Shown here piece after piece: positions 28,501 to 36,449 of a DNA stretch of 64,000 nucleotides; the first letter of the stretch is position 1, and the number at the start of each line of letters is the position of its first letter. The notes beneath the pieces are model-generated. The model was not told where the DNA came from and did no database searches. It saw only the letters and a program-made list of their open reading frames with translations. Both the position numbers and the translations under genes were made by a program. This DNA is from Mucilaginibacter kameinonensis (lineage in GTDB: Bacteria > Bacteroidota > Bacteroidia > Sphingobacteriales > Sphingobacteriaceae). The stretch covers positions 1,012,670 to 1,076,669 of the forward strand of contig NZ_RCWZ01000005.1 in the NCBI RefSeq assembly GCF_003675385.1, in the 5' to 3' direction.

Positions 28501-29155
28501 ACCCGCCATGTGTACCATAACTCTGGAATGGGTGGTGCGAGGCCAGTATAATCACTTTATCTTTATTCCGCTCAAATATCAGTTTGATCTTATCGGCAAT
28601 GTCATCCTTTGTTTTGCAATCACATTCAGCTCCTGGATTGCTTTTGTTGAATGGATACAACCACCATTCGCTATCGAAAGCTATCACAGTAAGATCCTTG
28701 CCGAGGTTGATCTCTACCGGATCCGGGCAACCGTTTTCAGGAACCATTTTCAGCAATTTATCGCCCTGTTGATCCATGTATTCCCATTGCCGTTTTATTT
28801 TGGCCAGACCAAGCGGACCCATCTTGTCCCAGTCATGATTACCGGGAATAAAATATACCGGTGCACCAGCTGCCCGCATAGGTTGATATTGCGATTGCAG
28901 GATCTTTTGGGTTTCAGCCTCTTCCGGACTGCCTGGTAAACCCATCCCTCGCGGATAAATATTATCGCCCAGATAAAATACCGAAGTTTTGTTTTTAAGA
29001 ACATGGGCTGCGGCATGTTTTAAAACAGCGCTTTGCTGCATATCCATTTCGCCGGCATCACCAATCAGAATCATCCGGTATTGCACCGAATCCTGGGCTT
29101 TTACACCAAGAAAACTCAACAGTAAAACTAAAAACAGGGGTAACTTTTTAATCAT
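25550..29155 (-). CDS. Metallophosphoesterase - kinase-like - outer-membrane barrel fusion
   Basis: 1201 residues with a signal peptide (1-20, GVKA/QD). Residues about 25-340 form a calcineurin-like phosphoesterase: LIGDAGE, FYLGDNIYP, IPGNHDW, LASHHPF and VAGHEHG are all present, so all metal ligands look intact. Residues about 400-720 repeat the kinase-like region of the 20210-22798 protein: GGGFQTHSLRL (431-441), WVLRSVEK (K456), CLLEER hinge, IGDWDRHGDQWRW (571-583) and AVPRDRDQVFY (D600, D602). Residues about 840-1201 form a surface-antigen-type barrel ending in STSFRF. The phosphatase would face the periplasm or surface. It follows a lipoprotein gene by 49 bases and precedes the GAF gene by 23. 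Phosphoesterase and barrel are well supported; the kinase-like call is inference. Confidence 0.8.
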   Translation of the reverse strand: MIKKLPLFLVLLLSFLGVKAQDSVQYRMILIGDAGEMDMQQSAVLKHAAAHVLKNKTSVFYLGDNIYPRGMGLPGSPEEAETQKILQSQYQPMRAAGAPVYFIPGNHDWDKMGPLGLAKIKRQWEYMDQQGDKLLKMVPENGCPDPVEINLGKDLTVIAFDSEWWLYPFNKSNPGAECDCKTKDDIADKIKLIFERNKDKVIILASHHPFQSYGTHGGYFSLKDHIFPLTVANKDLWIPLPVVGSLYPFLRSTFSNPEDLGHPLYKDMIKKVDGVFAGFPNLIHVAGHEHGLQFIKSKQVQIVSGAGAKQTYAIKGKYSLFADATQGYVTADMLIDKRMRFTYYIDSDQGVKQVFTYTQPYTSVKNVPDTLHTPIKVDSMIVRVHPKYDSVSNFHRRWFGENYRKEWAAETKLPVIRLSEIHGGLKAESIGGGFQTHSLRLIDKDGKEWVLRSVEKQPEKILPDEFQETFAKDWVNDAMSAQHPFSALIVPPLATAARVPHANPMIGVVSPDPVLGQYANIFANKVCLLEEREPGGKSDNTVKMIGKMLEDNDNTVDGDEFLRARLLDLLIGDWDRHGDQWRWRDEDKGKGKFYTAVPRDRDQVFYTNQGVLPTIAAQPWIAPNLQGFSGEIYSVKYSLWKTMFMQRWPSVQYSHEQWTKIVNDFVAAETDEVLEAGLRRLPESSYKLRHDVLLKQLKERRANIPAEMEYYYKFINKIVDIHTSNKNELVTVKDQPNGSLNVVINKINKNGEVKDTLMNQNYHPDITKELRIYVSGGDDKVVLDNATSPIKLRFIDSTGTKNYNIVNSVNTVQLYDRGKKLTITGDESKVNKHISKDSANTSYLRVNLMNVIAPLANISYNPDEGVLLGAGFKYTHQEGFQKLPYNDVQTVFASHSFSTKAFKISYSGEWIHAFGNADFLMNGQFDYPDNINFFGRGNETQFIKVADYRKYHRTRFTNLTFSPAFRWRNESGTSLTVGPAFQYYNLNIDDNTGRFITYPLLTNAPDSYTFDKTKLHAGIVVDFTNDKRNNKILPAWGSFINIKLQEFKGLNNNSTSFAQLIPQVALYKSLNAKSSIVLADRVGGGITIGKTSFYQSLFLGGQDNLLGYRLYRFAGQHSFYNNLELRIKLTDFASYIVPGQIGVIGFYDIGRVWENGQSSDKWHNGTGAGFYVAPARLAVIKVIAAYSEEGWYPYLSTSFRF

Positions 29156-29204
29156 AGGGTTTGGTTAGATGTATGTTGTTTAAATTAGCAAAGCTTTACA
29201 AAAG

Positions 29205-30101
29205 CTATTTTATAAAGCCGAATTTCAAAATATTACCGGCACTTAACTGGTCGCCTTCGTTTGAGATATACAGGTTTCGCTGGTTATCAAATGCCATGCC
29301 TTCAGGTTGATTGAAGATAGTGACACTTAACGGATACACATTTTTCACTTTCCAGCTGGCATCCGTAACCACCAGCATTTTATTTACCGACGAAAGGATA
29401 TACCACTCGTTGGTAAATGTATTTTTCGCCATTGCCGAAGGACGGAACGGCACCCGCTTTTTATCGGCCAGGCGTTCAATTTCCTTAACATCTATTACAA
29501 AACTGCCGCTTTGTTTCAGAGTACCGTCGGGCTGTAATTTCAGGATATAGCCGCTGCTGCTTTTTGAAGTTTTTTCGTCGGCGCAATGTTTGCACAGCAC
29601 GTAGATCTGTCCCGATTTTTCATCGGCACACATGGCTTCAAATTCGCCTTCGGGAAGCTCTCCTTTAGTTTTTTGTACGTTGGTCACCTGTTTAGTTCTC
29701 GCCTGGCTAAACGGGAAAGTAAAAAATGTACCATCGCTTTTAAGCATGATCACTTGCTCGCGACAGATGGCCACGTCTTCATAATCGCCGCTTTTGCCAA
29801 ACTTGGTGTAATTGGCTTTTTTATCGCCCAATTTCAGGTTAAACAGAAAGCCTTCTTCATCCTGCTCGGCATAAACCGAATCGCTCTTCCCTTTATAAAA
29901 AGCAAAGCCGGATATCTCGGTAAGATCATCAGGCATTTTGTATTTGACGGGTTTATTCAAATCATATCCCGGCGGACTAACTGGGATAACCTTCTCTTTA
30001 TTTTTGCATGATATAGTCAAAAAAATAGTTGCAACGCAAAGCATGGCTATTGCAAAAACAGCCAGTTTAAGTTTAGCAGGTTGTTTTTTAAACCCTGTCA
30101 T
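29205..30101 (-). CDS. SdiA-regulated-like (beta-propeller) lipoprotein
   Basis: 298 residues from ATG 30101, which overlaps the ppk1 stop by 14 bases. The frame is open for 22 more codons inside ppk1, but those lack a signal-like sequence. Residues 1-31 are a basic then hydrophobic leader ending in LTISC, with C32 the likely lipidated cysteine. The mature part has repeating beta-strand units (DLTEISGFAFYKGKSD, YEDVAICREQVIMLKSDG, FEAMCADEKSGQIYVLC, QPEGMAFDNQRNLYIS), as in YjiK/SdiA-regulated six-blade propellers. It is sandwiched between ppk1 and the phosphoesterase fusion on one strand, and so may work in the periplasm with the latter. Function in this family is not established. Confidence 0.75.
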   Translation of the reverse strand: MTGFKKQPAKLKLAVFAIAMLCVATIFLTISCKNKEKVIPVSPPGYDLNKPVKYKMPDDLTEISGFAFYKGKSDSVYAEQDEEGFLFNLKLGDKKANYTKFGKSGDYEDVAICREQVIMLKSDGTFFTFPFSQARTKQVTNVQKTKGELPEGEFEAMCADEKSGQIYVLCKHCADEKTSKSSSGYILKLQPDGTLKQSGSFVIDVKEIERLADKKRVPFRPSAMAKNTFTNEWYILSSVNKMLVVTDASWKVKNVYPLSVTIFNQPEGMAFDNQRNLYISNEGDQLSAGNILKFGFIK

Positions 30102-32133
30102 ATTTTTTTTGCTGTAAAAGTTCATAAATGGCCCGCTGTGATTGTACCTGCGGTTCAGCTCTATCAACCCTTATATTTTGCAATTGTTCATTTAAATTTA
30201 CAGCCTGAACATTATCTGCCAGCTGAATATTTATCATATCAATCACCTCTTTTCTGATGCCCTCATCATAGACAGGGAAACACACCTCAATACGGCGATA
30301 AACGTTCCGGTTCATCCAATCGGCCGAGCCCATGAACACCTCTTGGTTACCACTGTTATGAAATATAAAAATACGCCCGTGTTCCAGGTAGCGGTCAACA
30401 ATGCGCCTGATAGTAATGTTCTCGCTCATCCCCGGTACACCAGGTATTAAACAGCAAATGCTGCGCACTATCATCCTGATCTTCACACCTGCCTGCGATG
30501 CTTCATAAAGCTTGCCTATCAGTACCCGCTCTTCGAGGTTATTAAGTTTTATAGTAATACCTGCCGGATTGCCTTTCCGGGCCTGTTCAATCTCCCTGTC
30601 AATCAACTCAATAAACCTCGATTGCAGGTTAAATTGAGCTACCAATAAATGTTTAAAATCTATATCATACCCTTCTGCCGATTTAGCTTTTTTACCAAGG
30701 TAAATGAACAGCAGATCCATCTCGCGCAGCAATTGCGGATTGGCCGTCATCATGATATGGTCGGTATAAAAAGCAGCGGTACTTTCATTAAAGTTACCCG
30801 TGGCCAATAAACCCGCATATTTTGCCCGCCCATCAACCAGACGCTTCACCAGGCCTACTTTAGCGTGCACTTTTATGGCCTTATCACTATAAATAATATT
30901 GGCGCCCGCAAGTTTTAACCTTTTGGCCCATTTGATATTATTAGCTTCATCAAAGCGGGCTTTCAGCTCCACCAATACCCTCACTTTTTTACCGCTTTCA
31001 GCAGCACTGATGAGGGCGTTTACGATCCTCGAATCACTGGCTACCCGGTAAAGGGTCACTGAGATCTCCTCGACAGTTTCGTCGATAGCCGCCTCGTTAA
31101 AAAAACGGAGAATGGCGTTGTACGACTGGTAAGGCGCATGGAAAATGCAATCACCCTTGTCGATATAATCAAATATGGATTCATCCGCACTGATCTGCCT
31201 GTTTACCAAGGGAGGCCATTTAGTATATTTTAAAGATGGAATACCGACAGGTAAACCCATCAAATCTTTCAGGTTATGATAAAAACCGCCTTCTACAATA
31301 CTTGATCCCTGTACACCCAGCTTATCCTCAATTAGGTGCAAGATCCTCAACGGGATCCCTGGCTGATGAAGGAATCGTGTTGCCAGACCCTGATCGCGTT
31401 TTTGAAGCTGTTTTTCAATCTGTTCCTGAACATCACCGTTGTAGTCGTCGCTTAACTCAAGCTCGGCATCGCGTGTTATTTTAAAACTGTAGCAGCCTTT
31501 TATTTCTTCGGTTTTGAAGATCTTGTTAAGATTATACCGTACAATATCATCAAGGAAGACAATGTACTGCTTACCGTCCTCATTAACGCTGAAGAAACGC
31601 GGTAACTGGTTCGATGGAATATTGAGAATCACTGACCGCTCTTTTCCATTATCCAGCCCAAGGTTCACCAAAAAGTAAAGGCGGTTATTTTCGGGGAAGA
31701 ATTGTTTTTTGCCACCAACCAGGTCAACAGGTTTTAAGAACGCCAGTACCTGGCTGTAAAAATAATCGCTCACCCTATCAGCTATCGAAACCGGGATTGG
31801 TTCATTAAACAGCAGGTTTACATTATTTTCCTTTAACAACGGAATAAGTCTACCTGTAAAAACCTTACCGAAACGATTTTGCTGCCCCTCTACAAGTTCC
31901 TGGGCTTTATGCAAAACATCCTCAGTTTGTTCTGTTTTATTATGCAGGTTAAGCTTATGTAAGGCCATCACCACTGGCATACGCACGCGGTAAAACTCGT
32001 CGAGGTTAGATGAGAATATAGCAAGAAAATTTACCCTTTCCATTACAGGGAGTTCTTCGCTTTCGGCCTCCATCAATATGCGTTCATTGAAAAGCAACCA
32101 GCTCAGGTCCCTGTCGAAAAATGAGTATTCCAT
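30088..32133 (-). CDS. ppk1: Polyphosphate kinase 1
   Basis: 681 residues, full PPK1 length. It reversibly polymerises the gamma-phosphate of ATP into polyphosphate. The N-terminal domain opens with FFDRDLSWLLFNERILMEA and SSNLDEFYRVRMP. The catalytic histidine that is autophosphorylated lies in IKVHAKVGLVKR (about residue 421), followed by LLATGNFNESTA, and the second conserved motif IVRSICCLIPGVPG is intact, as is GSADWMNRNVYRRIE. It starts 36 bases after the HD-PycTM gene stop and overlaps the next lipoprotein gene by 14 bases, so the three are probably cotranscribed. No ppx exopolyphosphatase is in the window. Confidence 0.97.
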   Translation of the reverse strand: MEYSFFDRDLSWLLFNERILMEAESEELPVMERVNFLAIFSSNLDEFYRVRMPVVMALHKLNLHNKTEQTEDVLHKAQELVEGQQNRFGKVFTGRLIPLLKENNVNLLFNEPIPVSIADRVSDYFYSQVLAFLKPVDLVGGKKQFFPENNRLYFLVNLGLDNGKERSVILNIPSNQLPRFFSVNEDGKQYIVFLDDIVRYNLNKIFKTEEIKGCYSFKITRDAELELSDDYNGDVQEQIEKQLQKRDQGLATRFLHQPGIPLRILHLIEDKLGVQGSSIVEGGFYHNLKDLMGLPVGIPSLKYTKWPPLVNRQISADESIFDYIDKGDCIFHAPYQSYNAILRFFNEAAIDETVEEISVTLYRVASDSRIVNALISAAESGKKVRVLVELKARFDEANNIKWAKRLKLAGANIIYSDKAIKVHAKVGLVKRLVDGRAKYAGLLATGNFNESTAAFYTDHIMMTANPQLLREMDLLFIYLGKKAKSAEGYDIDFKHLLVAQFNLQSRFIELIDREIEQARKGNPAGITIKLNNLEERVLIGKLYEASQAGVKIRMIVRSICCLIPGVPGMSENITIRRIVDRYLEHGRIFIFHNSGNQEVFMGSADWMNRNVYRRIEVCFPVYDEGIRKEVIDMINIQLADNVQAVNLNEQLQNIRVDRAEPQVQSQRAIYELLQQKKYDRV

Positions 32134-32169
32134 AGGTGTAGATTTTGTTTTTTGCGATAGCGCGACCGC

Positions 32170-33405
32170 TTACAATAGTGATGATATGATGAACGCTACT
32201 ACCGATACGATAAGCCCGAACATAAAGATATTGTACGATGCCCTGAGCAATCTGTATTTTTTGCCTAAAACAACGCCTTGTGAGTAATTGTCACGGATAA
32301 GACTACCGTAGAGGAATTCCCGGTCGTCCATCATTTTCTCCATACCGTCGCTATAATCATCGTATGACATGCGGTAAAAATTACCGAAGAATAAAAGGTT
32401 CACCTTCTTATTATCAATATCCTCTTTTGTAAATAATCCCGGCGGAATTGACGGGCGGGTTGACAATATAGAGAAGATCATAGTAGCCAGGCTTACTGAC
32501 AACAGCATGAAAGTTGGAATGAGCAAGTTAGAGTGCTCATCAAGTTTACGCAATACCAAACTGATTATAGCCGAAAGAATGATAGAATTAACTGTGATCA
32601 TGATATGAGCCTTATTATCGGCCATATCGCTTAAACGCTGATGATTACTTGAGCTAATCCTGAACATAGTTTCAATACCACGATCAGGCCTGTCACTTTT
32701 GTGTTTTTTACCACCATGATCATCATCATGATCTTTATCTTTTTCCTGCGTAATGATAGTACCGCTGCCGGTATCGTTAGTATGCAGGTCGGGAGTTTCA
32801 CGCACTTCAACATCGGCCTGTTTTTCTATCAGTTTTTGCAGGTTCTTTTGTTTTTGATCATTCAATAGCAAACGGCAGTAATCGGTATAATATTCATGTC
32901 CCTGCAAAAACTCGATGTTGTAATTACGCCATTCGTCTTTATCGATGTCATGCTTTTTGATGGCTTCCATTTCTTTACGCAACAATTTATTCTTATCGCG
33001 GAAGTCATCGGTACCTAGGTGAAACAAATCGGCATCACAAATAATTTGCTGCAACAAATTGGCTGGGCTTTGCGGCATTTTTGTGGCTATAATACAACCT
33101 TCAACTTTGTCAATAACGGGTTGCTCAATTTTATGCTGTTTCAGAAAATGCGTGGCTATCCCTACGCTTTTTGCTTCATGGTCTTTTTTATCGGTAAAAT
33201 ACCCTGTGTCGTGAAACCAGGCTGAAGAGATCACCACAAAAAAATCCTCATCACTCAGCTGATAATGGTTAGCTATTTGGGTGGCCGCTGCAACAACATC
33301 TTTGGTATGCCTCAGGTTATGGTAAATTAAGTCGGAATCATGATGCACGTCAAAATAAGATATAACGTACTGCTTTACCTGTTCTAACAGCGGTTGAAAT
33401 TTCAT
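32170..33405 (-). CDS. HD-domain phosphohydrolase fused to a PycTM (Pycsar effector-like) membrane domain
   Basis: 411 residues. The N-terminal half (about 10-190) is an HD domain with H33 (NLRHTKDV), H65-D66 (AWFHDTGYF) and D124 (ICDADLFHLG), so the metal site looks complete. A low-complexity charged linker follows (205-245, HDDDHGGKKHK). The C-terminal part (245-411) matches the PycTM/DUF5706 family of Pycsar effectors: a conserved MADNKAHIMITVNSIILS helix (about 261-285), two further membrane segments at about 293-313 and 391-411, and a conserved cytosolic stretch FGNFYRMSYDDY between. Pycsar effectors are triggered by cyclic pyrimidines, but no cyclase gene is near. It is the first gene upstream of ppk1, suggesting a nucleotide-turnover or phosphate role rather than stand-alone defence. 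Confidence 0.82.
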   Translation of the reverse strand: MKFQPLLEQVKQYVISYFDVHHDSDLIYHNLRHTKDVVAAATQIANHYQLSDEDFFVVISSAWFHDTGYFTDKKDHEAKSVGIATHFLKQHKIEQPVIDKVEGCIIATKMPQSPANLLQQIICDADLFHLGTDDFRDKNKLLRKEMEAIKKHDIDKDEWRNYNIEFLQGHEYYTDYCRLLLNDQKQKNLQKLIEKQADVEVRETPDLHTNDTGSGTIITQEKDKDHDDDHGGKKHKSDRPDRGIETMFRISSSNHQRLSDMADNKAHIMITVNSIILSAIISLVLRKLDEHSNLLIPTFMLLSVSLATMIFSILSTRPSIPPGLFTKEDIDNKKVNLLFFGNFYRMSYDDYSDGMEKMMDDREFLYGSLIRDNYSQGVVLGKKYRLLRASYNIFMFGLIVSVVAFIISSLL

Positions 33406-33448
33406 CGTAGTTTTTTGTTGTTAAAAGTAAATCAAATTTATTTTAAAA

Positions 33449-33667
33449 ATGCCTATTTGCAGCCACGCACCGGGGAGAAACATTAATTTATCGGGCATTG
33501 TTTATACAAAAGACAAGAAAATGTATGGTATTGCAATTGCAAACCATATGCCACACAACAACACCATTGAATATCAGCAACTTGAACAACAACATGCAAA
33601 ATCATGTGGCGAAATATCGCTAATACCGATACTTTATCACGACGAAGTGAAACTCTCTTTTAAATAA
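33449..33667 (+). CDS. Possible small protein, unknown
   Basis: 72-codon ATG frame filling the gap between the divergently placed HD-PycTM start and the DUF3857 stop. The peptide (MPICSHAPGRN...VKLSFK) is soluble and His/Gln-rich (EYQQLEQQHAK), without signal peptide or membrane helix. It does not overlap another gene and codon use resembles its neighbours. I know no family; homologues in related genomes would be needed to accept it. Confidence 0.35.
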   Translation: MPICSHAPGRNINLSGIVYTKDKKMYGIAIANHMPHNNTIEYQQLEQQHAKSCGEISLIPILYHDEVKLSFK

Positions 33668-33687
33668 ACTTCCCTGATTAGTAGCAT

Positions 33688-36249
33688 TTACGACGCTGAT
33701 TCTTCTACCACGCCCGGCCCCTCATAACTATAGTTATATGGTGGATGAGGCACAATAAAGGTTTCATGCACACGCGACGACTTTTTAAAATAAGGGATCC
33801 ATATAGCGGCCGTAACTATTGACCGCAAAAGCGGGTTAAGGGCTGTTTCCGCAAGTTTACTGCTGATATTCGCCGCCAAAATATAATCGGCCAGGAAAAA
33901 CACGAAGGCAAAAGCAAAATAACCGGTAATGCAGGCGGGCAATATATCGCGCTTGTTTAACAGCAGCACAAGGCAAAAAACAGCATAAACCATTAATGTG
34001 ATATTGCCTATTGCTTCTACAACAAGCAACACCCTGAAGTTAAGCTCATGCTTACTGCCATGATATATATTCCAGATATGATTACTAAAATAGTCCTGGC
34101 TAACCATATTTGAACCGGTGAGCAAAGCTGTGCCAGCTAAGCCTAAGGCAATAAATATTAACCATCCGCCTATCGGCACAAAGGTTGATCCGTAAGCGAA
34201 AACTATTCCCGGAGTTTCCCTTTGATAAAACCAAACTCCAAGTACAATAAGACCCACTGTTACTAAGAGCACCAACAAAACTAATGCGCTGTTGATTGTT
34301 GATGGCCTGGAGGTTCCAGGCGGAGTATAAGAAAAGCTGTAACCTAAACTTGTACTGTTAAGCTTTTTGATATCCGCTTTAAACTCATCGAGTTTATTAA
34401 CCGGCACATTATCCTTCAAGAATGAAAGGCCATAATTAAGCAACAGCGTATCCCCTTTAGCTGTAAAATTGGATGCATAGCTATAATAATCGCGGCTTAT
34501 GGCATCATGATCTTCATTAACATTCCAACCACCGGGCAAAACTACCTTGATGGTATAATGGGCATCATATGGATATGTTAAAGCTACCGGTGTTTTGGTG
34601 CGACCGGTTATAGAAGGAAACTGATTATAAATAAAATTGGCGAAAAGATCGGCAGTTAGTTTACCGCTGGTTGAATCCTTTTTAAAGAAATCACTCACAT
34701 TATAGGTTTCGATGGTAATAAGCTTATTCACTTTCAAATCGTCTGTTACTACGATAGAATCTTTGGTTTCGATCTTATTATAGATCTTGGAATAATAATC
34801 GAGATAGCTTTTTTCGGTCTCGGCCATACCAGATGACTCCAGTTTGCCACGCATATAGTCGGCCTCATCGCCGGTATAGGTAGTCTTCACTGTAAACAAT
34901 ACAGGTGATTTCGCATCCTTTACCTTGTAAATGTCCTCGCCAATAACCTTACCACCTTTTGACGGGGGAATGGTGGTCAACGCGTTGCCTCCCTCTTTCA
35001 AAACCAATCCTTTACCGTAAAGCGGAAAGTAAATATCTGTACCTTCTCCTCCCTGGTTATCCATTGTTGCATCAACCCAAACCTGTTTCCCGTTTACATT
35101 GGCGGTTACAACGGCATGATTAAAAGCATAAGCTGTAGGAATATATTGCTCAACATGCTCATTCATATCGGTATTTACCAAAACCATAGCTGCATCAATC
35201 CCATCATCCTTCAGCATAGATACCAGTAATAGTGATTTATCCTTGCAATCTCCGTAACGTTGTTTAAATACCTTCTCTGGGTTATTGGCACGATGCGAGT
35301 ATTCGCCAATTTCGATACCCATGTAACGGACCTCCTGCTGTACAGTGTGCACTGCAGCCCGGAAGTATTTTGCCTTGTCGTCGCCCGCTTCCTTTTTTAA
35401 TTTAGCTATCCGTTCGCCAAGCTCCCCTTTAATATTTAACGCCGGAGGATTGATACTTAATGCCCAGTTCACCACCTCGGCCCAGCTGGCAAATTCGCTC
35501 ACCTGGATAAAACCGCGCTCATCATACCATGACGGCTCCCTGTCATCATCATGCGCCGGCGGCACCTGAAAGCCCTCATACTGATAGCATTTTAAGCCAT
35601 TAGCTTCGGTGATGGTTAGCTTAGGTACACTGTTAAAAGTTTTAAAATTCAGTTTCCGCCGCGACGATGCAATAATAGCAGTATAATGATGCGCAATTGG
35701 TGTATACCACTGCGCATATATATTTGAGCAAAACTTACCGTTCAGTATTGGGTTACGGCCAGTTAGCGTATATGAGTATTCGATACGGTCACCTTTACGG
35801 ATATCATCCAGGATACATAGCGCAGAAAAGCTTCCCTGATAAATAAAATTGGAAAGATCCTGCTCATCGGCTATTACTTTAAATGCCGAAGCCTTTAAAC
35901 GGTTTAAAGGTTTACCATCGCGCCAAACGGTAATATCATGAAAATCGAGCCGCTCATAAGCAGGATCAAAACTAACCGAAATCTGCGACGCGTTTTGGAT
36001 CCCTGTTTCAGAAACTATATTACGTATAATGTGGTTATAGTCGGCCTGTTTTTCAACCTGCACCTGCTCTTCAATAAGCTCGTAATAAAAGCCCCGCTCG
36101 ATAGTGCGTGCAGATGGTTTTTGATTATACGGTTTTAACACACTTAGCCAGATAGGTTTGGCCGAAATATGTACCGAAGGTGCATCGCCAAAAGCAGCCC
36201 CGCTGCACCAAAACAACATCACCAAACAAAGGGAAAACGTAAAACGCAT
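33688..36249 (-). CDS. DUF3857 / transglutaminase-like protein with C-terminal membrane helices
   Basis: 853 residues from ATG 36249 (MRFTFSLCLVML), which gives a proper signal peptide; the frame is open 47 codons further up but that stretch is AT-rich leader. A DUF3857 domain (about 20-240) precedes a transglutaminase-like core with the full triad: Cys in YGDCKDKSLLL (about 335), His in FNHAVVTA (about 378) and Asp in WVDATM (about 393). A further beta domain follows, and the last 200 residues hold about five membrane helices. It is exported and probably processes or crosslinks cell-envelope protein or peptide; substrate unknown. It lies downstream of the DUF2723 gene with a hairpin between. 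Confidence 0.85.
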   Translation of the reverse strand: MRFTFSLCLVMLFWCSGAAFGDAPSVHISAKPIWLSVLKPYNQKPSARTIERGFYYELIEEQVQVEKQADYNHIIRNIVSETGIQNASQISVSFDPAYERLDFHDITVWRDGKPLNRLKASAFKVIADEQDLSNFIYQGSFSALCILDDIRKGDRIEYSYTLTGRNPILNGKFCSNIYAQWYTPIAHHYTAIIASSRRKLNFKTFNSVPKLTITEANGLKCYQYEGFQVPPAHDDDREPSWYDERGFIQVSEFASWAEVVNWALSINPPALNIKGELGERIAKLKKEAGDDKAKYFRAAVHTVQQEVRYMGIEIGEYSHRANNPEKVFKQRYGDCKDKSLLLVSMLKDDGIDAAMVLVNTDMNEHVEQYIPTAYAFNHAVVTANVNGKQVWVDATMDNQGGEGTDIYFPLYGKGLVLKEGGNALTTIPPSKGGKVIGEDIYKVKDAKSPVLFTVKTTYTGDEADYMRGKLESSGMAETEKSYLDYYSKIYNKIETKDSIVVTDDLKVNKLITIETYNVSDFFKKDSTSGKLTADLFANFIYNQFPSITGRTKTPVALTYPYDAHYTIKVVLPGGWNVNEDHDAISRDYYSYASNFTAKGDTLLLNYGLSFLKDNVPVNKLDEFKADIKKLNSTSLGYSFSYTPPGTSRPSTINSALVLLVLLVTVGLIVLGVWFYQRETPGIVFAYGSTFVPIGGWLIFIALGLAGTALLTGSNMVSQDYFSNHIWNIYHGSKHELNFRVLLVVEAIGNITLMVYAVFCLVLLLNKRDILPACITGYFAFAFVFFLADYILAANISSKLAETALNPLLRSIVTAAIWIPYFKKSSRVHETFIVPHPPYNYSYEGPGVVEESAS

Positions 36250-36393
36250 TTTAAAAGCTTTTGTATACAGGCTCTGAAAATAAAGAAAACTAAAACAACT
36301 TGATGTAACTATTTTAATATTTAACGTGGTATTTATATAGATAAAAAAAGCGTTGCAAAAAGAATACTGCGCGAAAAATTTACTCATCAAACC

Positions 36394-36426
36394 AACAAAG
36401 CCACCCCGAACCGGGATGGCTTTGTT
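36394..36426 (-). terminator. Hairpin after the DUF2723 gene
   Basis: 15-base arms (36394-36408 and 36412-36426, aacaaagcca...tggctttgtt) with one mismatch and a 3-base loop. It lies 24 bases past the DUF2723 stop on the minus strand and separates it from the DUF3857 gene. The tail is not T-rich, but the stem is strong. Confidence 0.6.
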
Positions 36427-36449
36427 GAATAAAATATTTATGAAACCTA

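Noticed and set aside
30102..30167. Longer N-terminus for the lipoprotein inside ppk1
   Set aside because: It would bury the signal peptide; the ATG at 30101 gives a proper lipoprotein leader.
32170..33405. A complete Pycsar anti-phage system
   Set aside because: No PycC-type cyclase gene is adjacent or anywhere in the window; only the effector-type domain is seen.
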